From assembly GCA_039816045.1 (NCBI GenBank), contig JBCBYB010000005.1, positions 1-64,000 on the forward strand: a stretch of 64,000 nt of DNA, written 5' to 3'. Under the pieces are notes generated by a model that saw only the letters and a list, made by a program, of their open reading frames with translations, did no database searches and was not told the DNA's origin. Of this stretch, positions 51,352-59,773 are shown piece by piece (within the stretch, counting starts at the first letter, position 1; each line of letters opens with the position of its first letter). The DNA comes from Thermohalobaculum sp039816045. Its GTDB lineage: Bacteria > Pseudomonadota > Alphaproteobacteria > Rhodobacterales > Rhodobacteraceae. A program made the position numbers and the translations under genes.

Positions 51352-52692
51352 CTAGCGCGGCAACAGCACGGTTGCGCGCAGTCCACCGAGCCCGGGGCTG
51401 TCATCGAGCGCCAGCGACCCGCCATGGCTGCGTGCGATGTCGAGGGCAATCGACAGACCGAGACCGACGCCGGACCCCGCGTCCTGATTGCGGCTCTCGT
51501 CTAGGCGCGCGAAGGGTTTAAGCGCCTCCTCACGCCGGTTGGCCTGGATGCCCGGGCCGTCATCCTCCACCGTGAACTCCAAGATCCGGGGCGTCAGGCG
51601 CAGCCGCAGGGCCACCTGCGTGCCATAGCGCGTGGCGTTCTCGATCAGGTTGGTCAGGCAACGCTTGATCGCATCTCGCCGCAGCGCCACCAGCCTGTCC
51701 TCCGGCGTGTCGATCTCCTCCGTGAGCATCACCTCATGACCTTTGCGCGCGGCATCATCGACCAACTCCTGGGCGAGGAGGACCACATCCACCGGCACGG
51801 GCTCCTCGGCGCCCTCGCCCCTGGCAAAGTCGAGGAACGCTTCGATCATCCGCTCCATCTCCTCGACGTCACGGGCGATCTCTGCGGTCTCCGGCCCAGG
51901 CTCCGCGACCGCAAGGGCCAGCTTCATGCGGGTCAGCGGGGTCCGCAGATCGTGGCTCACGCCGGAGAGCAGCGCCGTGCGTTGACCGATCTGGCGCTCG
52001 ATCCGCTTGCGCATGTCGAGAAAGGCGTGCCCGGCCCAACGGACCTCTTCCGCCCCGCGCGGCCGGAACACCACCGTACGACCCCGCCCGAACGCCGCCG
52101 CCGCCAGCGCAAGCTCCCGGATCGGGCGCATCTGGTTGCGCAGGAAGACCGCCGCCACCGCCGTCAGACCCATCGCCGTCAGGGTCATCCAGACCAGCAC
52201 CAAATGCGGGTTCGAGGCGTTCACCCGCCCCCGCGGCACCTGGGCGCGCAACACGCCCTTGTCGGTCACGATCCGCACATCGACGCGTTTCCGGAGCGAG
52301 ACGAAATCGATCGAGATCGGCTCCACGATCCGCGCCTGGAAGATCTCTGCAATCACTCGGCCCGTGAGATCGTAGAACGCGCGCTCGACGCGGGGCTCCA
52401 CCACCCCGTCCGGATCGAGCGCGAGGCCGAGATCGAGAGGGCGCGCCAAGCGCCGGAGCTGGGTGCGAGCCTCCGTCTCGGTCTCGGCGGCCTCCACCAG
52501 CCGGATCGCGAAGCCAAGCTCCTGCGCCACCGAGCCCGCCATCTGCACCGTCACCGCATCATAGTGGCGCCGGATAAAGACCGAGGCCACCACGCCTTGC
52601 AGCACCAGGATCGGGATGACAAGGATGAGGAAGGCCCGCCAGAACAGGCTCGTCGGGAGATACCGTTTGAGAAGTCCGCTCGCACTGGCCAT
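51352..52692 (-). CDS. Sensor histidine kinase (EnvZ-like)
   Basis: 446 residues. There are two membrane segments (about 17-39 and 163-184) around a 120-residue periplasmic sensor, a HAMP linker (RNQMRPIRELALAAAAFGRGR), the phosphoacceptor His247 in LSGVSHDLRTPLTRMKLALA, then N box NLIENATRYG, G1 VEDDGPGI and G2 SGVGLGLSIALDIARSHGG. It should autophosphorylate and pass phosphate to a response regulator, but none is encoded next to it. It is divergent from the MBL gene across 36 bases. The signal is unknown; EnvZ likeness comes from layout. Confidence 0.92.
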   Translation of the reverse strand: MASASGLLKRYLPTSLFWRAFLILVIPILVLQGVVASVFIRRHYDAVTVQMAGSVAQELGFAIRLVEAAETETEARTQLRRLARPLDLGLALDPDGVVEPRVERAFYDLTGRVIAEIFQARIVEPISIDFVSLRKRVDVRIVTDKGVLRAQVPRGRVNASNPHLVLVWMTLTAMGLTAVAAVFLRNQMRPIRELALAAAAFGRGRTVVFRPRGAEEVRWAGHAFLDMRKRIERQIGQRTALLSGVSHDLRTPLTRMKLALAVAEPGPETAEIARDVEEMERMIEAFLDFARGEGAEEPVPVDVVLLAQELVDDAARKGHEVMLTEEIDTPEDRLVALRRDAIKRCLTNLIENATRYGTQVALRLRLTPRILEFTVEDDGPGIQANRREEALKPFARLDESRNQDAGSGVGLGLSIALDIARSHGGSLALDDSPGLGGLRATVLLPR

Positions 52693-52728
52693 CGCAGGAC
52701 GCTACTGCCCACTCCGGAGGCCCGCAAG

Positions 52729-53625
52729 ATGACGTTGACGCACATCGCGCCGGGCGTGCGCCGGGTCACCTGCGCGAACCCCTCGCCCATGACCCATACC
52801 GGAACCCAGAGCTATCTCGTCGGGCGCGGACGCGTGGCCTTGATCGACCCGGGGCCCGAGGATGCGGCGCATCGGGCCGCCCTGCTCGGATCCCTCGATC
52901 CCGGCGAGCGGATCACAACCATCCTGGTCACCCACAGCCACCGCGACCACAGCGCCGGCGTGCCCGGGTTGGTGGCGGAGACACGCGCTCCGGTCATGGC
53001 CTTCGGTCCCCATGGGGCGGGCCTCTCGTCCACCATGGCAGCACTGGCCGAGGCGGGCGATTTGGGCGGCGGAGAAGGGGCCGATGCGGGGTTCGTCCCC
53101 GACCGCACTCTCAAGGACGGCGCGACGATCGCTGTCGGCGAGGCCCGCATGACCGCACTCCACACCCCGGGACACCTCTCGAACCATCTCTGTTTCGCGC
53201 TCGAGGGAACGGGCATCCTGTTCACCGGCGACACGGTGATGGGCTGGTCGAGCACCCTGGTCTCGCCCCCCGACGGTGATATGGCGGCCTTCATGAGCTC
53301 GCTCACCCACCTCGCCGAGCGCGCGGAGGCGGGCAAGGACCGGCGCTATCTGCCCGGGCATGGCGAGCCGGTGGAGGATCCGGTCAGACTGCTGGCAGAG
53401 CAAAAGGCGCACCGGGAGGCGCGGGCGGAGCAGGTGCTGGCGGCCCTTGCCGACGGGCCCGCGAGCGCGCCAGAGCTTACGGCCACCGTCTATGCCGATA
53501 CCGATCCGCGGCTTCACCCGGCAGCGATGCGCAACCTGCTCGCCACGCTCATCTGGCTTACCGAGACCGGCCGGGCCGAGGCCCTCGGGCCGATCGCCCG
53601 CGACACCCGTTTCCGAGGTCGGTGA
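52729..53625 (+). CDS. Metallo-beta-lactamase fold hydrolase (LACTB2-like)
   Basis: 298 residues. The metal motif is ILVTHSHRDHSAGVPGL near 65, with GHLSNHLCF, FTGDTVMGWSSTL and LPGHGEPVED supplying later ligands. A C-terminal winged-helix-like part (EQVLAALADGPASAPELTA) is typical of LACTB2-type enzymes, which are possible RNA endonucleases or thioesterase-like hydrolases. Substrate unknown. The ATG at 52729 follows CGGAGG by 8 bases. The sensor kinase starts 36 bases away on the other strand, so they share a control region. Confidence 0.88.
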   Translation: MTLTHIAPGVRRVTCANPSPMTHTGTQSYLVGRGRVALIDPGPEDAAHRAALLGSLDPGERITTILVTHSHRDHSAGVPGLVAETRAPVMAFGPHGAGLSSTMAALAEAGDLGGGEGADAGFVPDRTLKDGATIAVGEARMTALHTPGHLSNHLCFALEGTGILFTGDTVMGWSSTLVSPPDGDMAAFMSSLTHLAERAEAGKDRRYLPGHGEPVEDPVRLLAEQKAHREARAEQVLAALADGPASAPELTATVYADTDPRLHPAAMRNLLATLIWLTETGRAEALGPIARDTRFRGR

Positions 53626-53634
53626 CCCGCGCCC

Positions 53635-53717
53635 GGCGCCTCGCGCGGCCGATGGGGGGCGCGACACCTGCCTCCAGGCGCGCGGGTGCCAGGGTGGGTG
53701 GGGCCGCGGGAGGCGCC
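53635..53717. terminator. Long-armed hairpin between MBL and M48 genes (C-rich loop)
   Basis: 16-base arms (53635-53650 and 53702-53717) pair with one mismatch across a 51-base loop. Read on the minus strand, the loop starts CCACCCACCC and ends CGCGCCCCCCA, like the loop at 51282-51334. It lies between two convergent genes and can end both transcripts. Confidence 0.6.
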
Positions 53718-53731
53718 GCCCCGCTGAGGCC

Positions 53732-54889
53732 TCAATCGGGCAACGTCTCCGAGGTTTCGCTGCAGACCTCCCGAAACGCGACCCAGGCACCGTCGTCGAG
53801 CACCGGGTCGAACGCCGCCTTGCCGATCGTATCGCCCTCACGCGCGCGGTCGGCCCGGCCCTGCAGCGCCGGGTGCGAGGAGAGATACTCCAACACGCCC
53901 GCCATATCCCCATGCTCCTCCGCAAGACGCCCGAAGAACTGCGCAAAAGGCGCACTCGGCAGCCGCGCCCGCGCCAGCATCGCCAAGGCCTCTTCATCGG
54001 CCCGTGCCTCGACCTCGCGCTGATAGCTCGCATTCATCACGGCCTCGGTCGCGCCGACAACGACGGCCGCACCAAAGACATCGCCGACCAGCAGCCCCAA
54101 GATACCGGCACGCCCCGCCGAGCGCAGCACGCCCACGGTCGGGTCCCGGTGGATCACATGGCCGATCTCATGGGCGAGAACCCCGGCCACCTCCTCTGGA
54201 GACGAAGCCTCCCGGATCAACCCCTTGAACAGCACAACGCGCCCACCCGGTACGGCAAAGGCGTTGATCATCTCATGGTCCATCGCCGAGACGCGCAACG
54301 GATAGGGAAGATCCGTCACCGCCCGCAGCCGATCGGTCATGGTCTCGAGCGCAGCAAGCCCCGCAGGTTCGGCACAGAAGGCGGGCGCGTTCTCCTCGTT
54401 GAACCCGCCGAGCACGACACGGATCTGTTCGACCACCGCATCGCCGAGCTTTGCTTCCTTGTCCGGGGGGATCAGTTCCGCCAACGGCTCAGCCAAGCGC
54501 GGGATGATCACGAACACCATCACCAGCACCGACCCGATCCCGAGCGCGCCCCAAACCAAAGCGGCCCGGATCCCGCGCCGATCCGCCGGGCGGTGGTGCA
54601 GCTTCGGGCACACCGCACGCAAGGCCTCGACCATCTCGCTGTCGTCGACCACAAGGCGCTCTTCGCTGGCATGATCGGGGGCGACCTGCATCGCGCGGTC
54701 TCCCTCGCCCCCCACGGCGACGAGGCTCGCCAGCGGCCAATGCGCCAGTGCCACACCATCAAAGCCCATGATCACGAGGCTGCGCTTGCCAAAGCTGACC
54801 ATCACCGCTTGCGGGCGCGCACTCTCCCCGTCGAAATACCGTCCCGCCGCCTCCAGCCGGGAATAACGCTCAAGCGCGGTGCGGGCCAT
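53732..54889 (-). CDS. M48-family metalloprotease, membrane-anchored
   Basis: 385 residues. The zinc motif HEIGH lies in EEVAGVLAHEIGHVIHRDP near 225, with the third ligand Glu in EVEARADEEALAML. One membrane segment is near 110-130 (ALVWGALGIGSVLVMVFVIIP), so the protease is probably periplasmic with a cytoplasmic N-terminal domain. Such proteases (YcaL/BepA-like or Oma1-like) clean up membrane proteins. ATG at 54889 is 4 bases past the stop of the DUF898 gene, so the pair is one operon. Confidence 0.88.
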   Translation of the reverse strand: MARTALERYSRLEAAGRYFDGESARPQAVMVSFGKRSLVIMGFDGVALAHWPLASLVAVGGEGDRAMQVAPDHASEERLVVDDSEMVEALRAVCPKLHHRPADRRGIRAALVWGALGIGSVLVMVFVIIPRLAEPLAELIPPDKEAKLGDAVVEQIRVVLGGFNEENAPAFCAEPAGLAALETMTDRLRAVTDLPYPLRVSAMDHEMINAFAVPGGRVVLFKGLIREASSPEEVAGVLAHEIGHVIHRDPTVGVLRSAGRAGILGLLVGDVFGAAVVVGATEAVMNASYQREVEARADEEALAMLARARLPSAPFAQFFGRLAEEHGDMAGVLEYLSSHPALQGRADRAREGDTIGKAAFDPVLDDGAWVAFREVCSETSETLPD

Positions 54890-54893
54890 CGGC

Positions 54894-56258
54894 TCAGATC
54901 CCAGCCCCCACATCGACCCCCAGCGCATCGGCGAAACCGCCAGCCTCGCCCGCCCGTTCAGCCTCACGCTGACGGCTTTGCGAGAGCAGTTCCGGATCGC
55001 TGATGCGCATCGACTCGACCTTGGCCCGCAGCACCGGCATGGAGACGAAGAGCTGACCGAAGGCGAACCCGACCGAGAGCATGATCAGATACGACACAAC
55101 GGCCGCGATCCCCAAAGGCGCCGCGGGCAGCAGATCTGCCGGATCGCCGCTCAGCTCGAATGCCTGGAACGCCGCCATGTCAGAGACCGGCATCGCCGCC
55201 ATGATCAGCAGGAACGCGATCCCGCCGCCCACCAGGAAGGTGCACATCGAGGTCGCGAAACCTCCGCCGAAATAGATCCACAGCACCCGCCCGGCGTTCA
55301 GATCGCACTCGAACTTGCTGTCACCCAGATAGCGGTTGTTCCAGAGGACCCGGAACGCGGCAATCGTATAGCGCTGGTAAAGCAGCAGCATCACCGTGAA
55401 GCCGAAGGTAAGCGCGATCGCGCCGAGAAAGCCAGCGGCCGGATCCCCCGGATTGTCGACCAGGCCCCAGACCATGACCCCGCCGATGGCCGCCACCAGA
55501 TAGAGCCAGATCCACTGTGCGAAGAGCTCGCCCCAGCTGCCGTCCTGATAGAAACCGAGATCGCCGAACCAGGCGCGGTCGGTCATGTACTTGGACAGCT
55601 TGTAGTGTTGATAAGGATAGGCGAGCCCAAGGGTGATCAGGCTCAGGATGCTGAGCAGGGTCGCCCGGCGCGTATACCCCCAGGCCCCGGCGTCGAGACC
55701 GAAGCGGATGCCCCGCCAGCGCGTCCGGGAGAGGATGTAGCGCTGAGCCCGATAAGTCGCGTAGTAGATCAGCGGCAGGGCCGCCAACAGGGACAGCTGC
55801 AGCGTCGCTTCGAGCACCAGGGGATCGTCGGCGGCAAAGGACAGGCCCATGAAGGTGAGCCCCAGGTTCACCGCGCCGAGATAAGCCGCCAGCACCACAA
55901 TCGCCAGCAGAAAGCCGAGCAGCTTCTCGATGCCGCGCCCGGTGTACTCCAGCGGGTCTCCGTCGATCCGGATCGCCGCCCAGTAGAAGCGGCGAAGCCG
56001 TGTGATCATCCAGAAGCGGTGCAGACCGATGGTAAGAATCGAGAAGATCGCCCCGCGCAAGGCCGCGAGGAACAGGACGCTTCCGCTCCCGGTGAATTTA
56101 AGCCTCAGCCCCTTCTCACGGGGCCGCCCGGGGGCCGCGCGGTCCGCATAGCGGCCATCGAGTGCTGCCTCCTCTTCGCGCAAGCGCCGTTGCTCCGCCG
56201 GATCGCGCTTGTACCGTTCGAGATCCCAGAAAGGCACATCGCCGGTCTGCTCGGTCAT
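54894..56258 (-). CDS. DUF898 (YjgN-like) membrane protein
   Basis: 454 residues with about ten membrane segments from 60 to 425. The DUF898 repeats show as FTGSGSVLFLAALRGAIFSILTIGLHRFWMITRLRRFYWAAI and RRATLLSILSLITLGLAYPY with YQHYKLSKYM. N- and C-termini are charged and likely cytoplasmic. The family function is unknown. The gene is followed directly by the M48 protease; this pairing is frequent in this group and suggests they act together. Confidence 0.88.
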   Translation of the reverse strand: MTEQTGDVPFWDLERYKRDPAEQRRLREEEAALDGRYADRAAPGRPREKGLRLKFTGSGSVLFLAALRGAIFSILTIGLHRFWMITRLRRFYWAAIRIDGDPLEYTGRGIEKLLGFLLAIVVLAAYLGAVNLGLTFMGLSFAADDPLVLEATLQLSLLAALPLIYYATYRAQRYILSRTRWRGIRFGLDAGAWGYTRRATLLSILSLITLGLAYPYQHYKLSKYMTDRAWFGDLGFYQDGSWGELFAQWIWLYLVAAIGGVMVWGLVDNPGDPAAGFLGAIALTFGFTVMLLLYQRYTIAAFRVLWNNRYLGDSKFECDLNAGRVLWIYFGGGFATSMCTFLVGGGIAFLLIMAAMPVSDMAAFQAFELSGDPADLLPAAPLGIAAVVSYLIMLSVGFAFGQLFVSMPVLRAKVESMRISDPELLSQSRQREAERAGEAGGFADALGVDVGAGI

Positions 56259-56352
56259 CGCCACCCCTGCTGCTCTCCGGCCCCCCGGTGGCGCGAGTAT
56301 GTCGAATCGTGACGCGCCTGTCACCCGCGGCAGAAGCGCCGACCCGATTGGC

Positions 56353-56706
56353 TCAGTGCAGCCGGGCGCCCGGCTCCGACCCCTCCGGCGGGATTGCGAG
56401 CAGCACCGCTCCGTCGGCATCGGTGAAGCCGAGCGTCAAAACCTCCGAGCGCACGGGCCCGATCTGGCGTGGCGGAAAGTTGACCACCGCCATGACCAGT
56501 TTGCCGATCAACGTCTCGGGCGTGTAGTGCACCGTGATCTGTGCGGAGCTGCGCTTGACGCCAATCTCCGGGCCAAAGTCGATCCGAAGCTTGTAGGCGG
56601 GCTTGCGCGCCTCGGGGAACGGCTCCGCCTCGACAATCCGGCCACAGCGGATATCGATCTTGAGGAAATCGTCGAACGTCGCTTCTGGGGTGGGTGCGTC
56701 GGGCAT
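56353..56706 (-). CDS. csaA: tRNA-binding-fold protein CsaA
   Basis: 117 residues, an EMAP/Trbp111-like OB fold: TFDDFLKIDIRCGRIVEAE near 10-28, ARKPAYKLRIDFG, and VVNFPPRQIGPVRSEVLTLGF. CsaA proteins bind tRNA-like surfaces and were described as chaperones tied to protein export in Bacillus. It is the usual length. It is 107 bases downstream of the phasin gene, separated from it by a hairpin, so it may rely on its own promoter. Confidence 0.9.
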   Translation of the reverse strand: MPDAPTPEATFDDFLKIDIRCGRIVEAEPFPEARKPAYKLRIDFGPEIGVKRSSAQITVHYTPETLIGKLVMAVVNFPPRQIGPVRSEVLTLGFTDADGAVLLAIPPEGSEPGARLH

Positions 56707-56758
56707 AGGGGGTCTCCAGCGTTTGCGGTGACCCTTGCCGCCTCGTCTCTGAAATGCA

Positions 56759-56789
56759 AGCGGGCGCCCGCTGGGTGCAGGCGCCCGCT
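56759..56789 (-). terminator. Terminator hairpin after the phasin gene
   Basis: AGCGGGCGCC (56759-56768) and GGCGCCCGCT (56780-56789) form a perfect 10-bp stem with an 11-base loop. On the minus strand it starts 24 bases after the phasin stop and is followed by TTGCATTTC. It separates abundant phasin mRNA from csaA. Confidence 0.7.
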
Positions 56790-56812
56790 CAAATCGACCC
56801 GATACGTCAGGC

Positions 56813-57277
56813 TTAGCCGGTCATCTTGTCCGCAGCGGATTTGAACTCAACCACTGCTTCGTCGAACCGGCCTTTGATGATGTTGAACGCCTCGGTGTTG
56901 GCCTGCTGCGCCAGTTCGGAGAGTTCGCGCACATCGGCGGCGATCTTCTCAAGGGCCTCTTTCAGCTGCTCGAAGTTTTTCGTGGCCTGGTCCGGCGAGA
57001 TCGGCTGGCTCTGCAGCTCGAGGACCTGGTCCTTGGTCTTCGCGAGGCTCTCTTCCACCAGGGCGACCTGGCGCTTGTAGAGCTCCTGGTAGCCGGACAT
57101 CACGGCCTTGTTCGCCTCGACCAGCGCGCCCACGTTCTTCTGGTGAGCGGAGATCATCGCGCTCATGTCGACGCCCGGCATTTTCGCCTGATCGAACATC
57201 TTGTCGAACTCGGGCATCTTAAAAAGGTCCTTCATCTTCTCAGCGTCGAAGACGAAAGGGAACTGCTGCGCGTTCAT
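56813..57277 (-). CDS. phaP: Phasin
   Basis: 154 residues, helical throughout: FPFVFDAEKMKDLFKMPEFDKMFDQAKMPGVDMSAMI at the start, AHQKNVGALVEANKAVMSGYQELYKRQ and a long amphipathic region to the end. This is the phasin family, which coats polyhydroxyalkanoate granules and sets their size. AGGAG lies before the ATG. Its upstream region has a good -35 box and two palindromes placed as PhaR sites would be. The PHA synthase genes are not in the window. Confidence 0.92.
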   Translation of the reverse strand: MNAQQFPFVFDAEKMKDLFKMPEFDKMFDQAKMPGVDMSAMISAHQKNVGALVEANKAVMSGYQELYKRQVALVEESLAKTKDQVLELQSQPISPDQATKNFEQLKEALEKIAADVRELSELAQQANTEAFNIIKGRFDEAVVEFKSAADKMTG

Positions 57278-57322
57278 GACAAACTCCTGTGTCGGGGCGA
57301 CATTGGTTCAGCGGGTTTACCG

Positions 57323-57373
57323 TGTATTGACGCGGTGCAGCACAATGTCAACAGGTTTTTGTGCAACGCACAA
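57323..57373 (-). promoter_or_regulatory. Phasin promoter with PhaR-like operators
   Basis: On the minus strand a perfect -35 TTGACA (57351-57346) is followed after 17 bases by AATACA (57328-57323). The palindrome GTGCAGCAC lies between them (57335-57343), and TTGTGCAACGCACAA lies just upstream (57359-57373). PhaR of Paracoccus and Rhodobacter binds TGC-rich palindromes and represses phaP until granules form. PhaR binding is inferred. Confidence 0.6.
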
Positions 57374-57386
57374 CCGCAGGTTACGG

Positions 57387-58196
57387 CTATGACGCAGAAA
57401 GCTCGCGCCCCCTGTTTGCCGCCGCCGCGACAGTGCGCGTCATAAGCGCTTGCAACTCCAGCATAAGGACCGAGAGACCCGCCGCCGTGGTGCCGCCTGG
57501 GCTCGTAACGTTCTGCCGGAGCACCCCCGCCGGTTCATCCGACGCCGCCGCCAACGCCCCTGCACCAGAGACGGTAGCCCGGGCAAGGCGCATGGCAAGC
57601 TCGGGCGCGAGACCTTCCGCTTCGCCTGCCGCCGCCATCGCTTCGATCAGGTGGAACACATAGGCCGGACCCGACCCCGAGAGCCCGGTGACAGCGTCCA
57701 TCTGATCCTCGCTCTCCAACCGCACGGTGTCTCCGACCGCGGCCAGAAGCGCTTCGGTGGTCTCCAAATGGGCCTCCGTCACCGCCCCATTGCCGATGAT
57801 TGCAGAGATCCCCTGCCCAATCGCAGCGGGGGTGTTGGGCATGGCCCGCACAACAGGGCTCGTGCCCCCGAAAACCGCCTCGAAGGCGGAGATGGGCGTT
57901 CCCGCCGCAATGGAGATGAAGAGCGTGCCGCCCCCGCCAAATGCCGCGAGCCGGGGGGCTGCATCGCCCATCACCTGGGGCTTAACCGCCAGGATGGCGA
58001 TGTCAGGGCGTTCCGGCTCGAGCGGGTTGAGAACCAGGCCCTCTTGAGCCTTCAGCCAGTCCGACGGTGCCGGGTCCAGCACCGTCACGCGGCCTGGCGC
58101 CAGCCCGCCCGCAAGCCAGCCGGCCAGCATCGCACCGCCCATCTTCCCACAGCCGAGCAGCAGAAGCCGCCCGATCCCATCCAGCGCACCCGCCAT
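57387..58196 (-). CDS. proC: Pyrroline-5-carboxylate reductase
   Basis: 269 residues. The NAD(P) loop LLLGCGKMGGAMLAGWLAGG is near 11-30, LAVKPQVMGD near 70, VVRAMPNTPAAIGQGISA near 115, and the signature DAVTGLSGSGPAYVFHLIEAM near 165, with LRQNVTSPGGTTAAGL near 225. It makes proline from pyrroline-5-carboxylate. The gene is 60 bases downstream of ybjN on the same strand, so probably in one mRNA, and is separated from phasin by that gene's own promoter. Confidence 0.95.
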   Translation of the reverse strand: MAGALDGIGRLLLLGCGKMGGAMLAGWLAGGLAPGRVTVLDPAPSDWLKAQEGLVLNPLEPERPDIAILAVKPQVMGDAAPRLAAFGGGGTLFISIAAGTPISAFEAVFGGTSPVVRAMPNTPAAIGQGISAIIGNGAVTEAHLETTEALLAAVGDTVRLESEDQMDAVTGLSGSGPAYVFHLIEAMAAAGEAEGLAPELAMRLARATVSGAGALAAASDEPAGVLRQNVTSPGGTTAAGLSVLMLELQALMTRTVAAAANRGRELSAS

Positions 58197-58255
58197 CGCA
58201 GACCTCCCGATTTTCCCGGAAGGCTAGCAGAGCGGCAGGGCCGCGCAAACGGGGA

Positions 58256-58762
58256 TCAAGCGGTGCCGTAGGCCGCCTCGATGCCCATCTCGAAGGCCGC
58301 TTCGGCCGACTCCCCGGCCCAGCACACCAGCTGAAAGGACGGGTAGAACCGCTCTGACAGGCCGACCGCATTCAAGACCATCGCTTCGATCTGCTCGGGC
58401 GTGGCCTCGGCCCCGCCAGCAAGCGTCAGGCCGCACCGGAACGCGAGCAGGTTCTCCGCTCCCCAATGGCTGAACGCACCGCCCCAAACGCGGTCATTGA
58501 TCAGGTTGAGCAGTGCGTAGAACTCCGACCGGCACTCTTCCGGCGGGGTAAGCTCCATGGTGGAGACCAACCGCAACATGTCGTCACGCCCCGACCAAGC
58601 GAGCGTCATGGAGTAGGTGTGCCAGGCCCCTTCGATCGCCATCGCGATCTGGTTCTCGCCGAGACGGTCGAAATCCCAGGCCGATTGCTCGGCCAATGTC
58701 TCGACCATGTCGATGGGGTGAACATCCGGTTGGAAGGCGTAGTCATGCTCGGTAACAGTCAT
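58256..58762 (-). CDS. YbjN-domain protein
   Basis: 168 residues, YbjN (DUF1790-like) family with the fold of type III secretion chaperones: HPIDMVETLAEQSAWDFDRLGENQIAMAIEGAWHTYSMTLAW, then LLNLINDRVWGGAFSHW and YPSFQLVCWAGESAEAA. Function of YbjN proteins is not settled. A YbjN-proC gene pair is common in alphaproteobacteria, as I recall. No signal or membrane segment. Confidence 0.85.
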   Translation of the reverse strand: MTVTEHDYAFQPDVHPIDMVETLAEQSAWDFDRLGENQIAMAIEGAWHTYSMTLAWSGRDDMLRLVSTMELTPPEECRSEFYALLNLINDRVWGGAFSHWGAENLLAFRCGLTLAGGAEATPEQIEAMVLNAVGLSERFYPSFQLVCWAGESAEAAFEMGIEAAYGTA

Positions 58763-58961
58763 TGCCTCAGGTCCCCACTTTTGGTGGTGGTCCTGTACGG
58801 CGAGAGCACAGGACTCACCGAGGGCTGCCAGTGGTCGTATTGCTCAACCAAACGACCTACCAAATATCGTGTCAGGTTGCCCGGTGCGACACAAGCCATT
58901 TCCGCGCCCGCCGTGAAAGATTCACGCGGACGCGGATAAAAAGGGGGCGGAGAGGCTGTGC

Positions 58962-59600
58962 TCAGACCTTCTCCACCTTCTTGGAGAGACGGGCGACAAC
59001 CTCTTTGTGGTCGGTGGGAACATCGCCCTTCGGCGTGCGTTTGCCCTTTTTCTTGAAGGCCGTCAGCATGTCTTTGGCGACGCCGAGCGCTTTGGCCTTC
59101 TCGTCGAGCGCGAGATGCACCGCCACCTGGCGCACCATCTTATCATCCGCGCCCGCCATGCCGATGTCGACGCCAAGCTTCTTGCTGTCGATCGCATAGG
59201 CCAGCGCGAAATACTCCTTGAACTGGTCCGATTTGCGGAAAGCCGGCAGATGCACCTTCTCGATATGCGCAACCCGGTCCTTCTGGGCGGCCGCAAGCAC
59301 CGTGGCCCACTCCTTGCGGGCAAAGATCTGGCGCTTGACCTCCGCCTCGGATCCACCCGGCATGATGAACTTGGTGCCGAGCAGCATGTAGAGCTTCTGC
59401 GCCTGGGCACAGATCTTGGACGGGATCTTCACCGCGTTACCGGCCCCTTCGGCGAGGTGGGCGTCATAGACCTCCGCGGCCTGTCCAGGCTTCAGGGCAA
59501 AGAGGTACATCTCCCAAATGCCGGTCTTGCGGGCGAAGTCTTCGAAATAGGGCGTCAGGACCTTGTCCCGTTTGACGTCCGAGAAGCTCTTGATGCGCAT
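58962..59600 (-). CDS. Uncharacterised Lys-rich protein, paralogue of the 61520 gene
   Basis: 212 residues, soluble and Lys-rich, unlike the Arg-rich proteins around it. It begins MRIKSFSDVKRDKVLTPYFEDFARKTGIWEMYLF. Two stretches line up by eye with the protein at 61520: YFEDFARKTGIWEMYLF with VFKSYSKKAGIELNYLF, and IDSKKLGVDIG with LDRKKLGIIG, each followed by AD and a helix. I recognise no family. AAGGA lies 8 bases before ATG 59600. A structural or bulk cytoplasmic role would fit the composition but is a guess. Confidence 0.65.
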   Translation of the reverse strand: MRIKSFSDVKRDKVLTPYFEDFARKTGIWEMYLFALKPGQAAEVYDAHLAEGAGNAVKIPSKICAQAQKLYMLLGTKFIMPGGSEAEVKRQIFARKEWATVLAAAQKDRVAHIEKVHLPAFRKSDQFKEYFALAYAIDSKKLGVDIGMAGADDKMVRQVAVHLALDEKAKALGVAKDMLTAFKKKGKRTPKGDVPTDHKEVVARLSKKVEKV

Positions 59601-59718
59601 CTGTCCGATCCTTTCCAACCATTCTGCCGGAGCCCGGCTGCCAATCTGTGATCGGTCAGTGCCGAAGGGGGGCCAGACGGTTCAAAGACCGGACGGATTT
59701 GAGCGCTCCCGGCGGGGC

Positions 59719-59772
59719 GCGGCCAGCGCGCGGAGCGCGGGGGGGGGGGGGAGCACTCCGCGCGCTGGCCGC
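59719..59772 (-). terminator. 17-bp hairpin with a 13-base G tract in the loop
   Basis: Perfect 17-bp arms (59719-59735 and 59756-59772) enclose 20 bases that include 13 consecutive G (59739-59751). On the minus strand it directly follows the methyltransferase stop, and the loop reads as a run of C. A terminator role is likely. The G tract could slip or be miscounted in sequencing. Confidence 0.65.
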
Positions 59773-59773
59773 A

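Noticed and set aside
58908..58926. CGTGAA-AGA-TTCACG hairpin downstream of the 58962 gene
   Set aside because: On that gene's strand the T-run comes before, not after, the stem, so it does not look like its terminator. The stem is only 6 bp.
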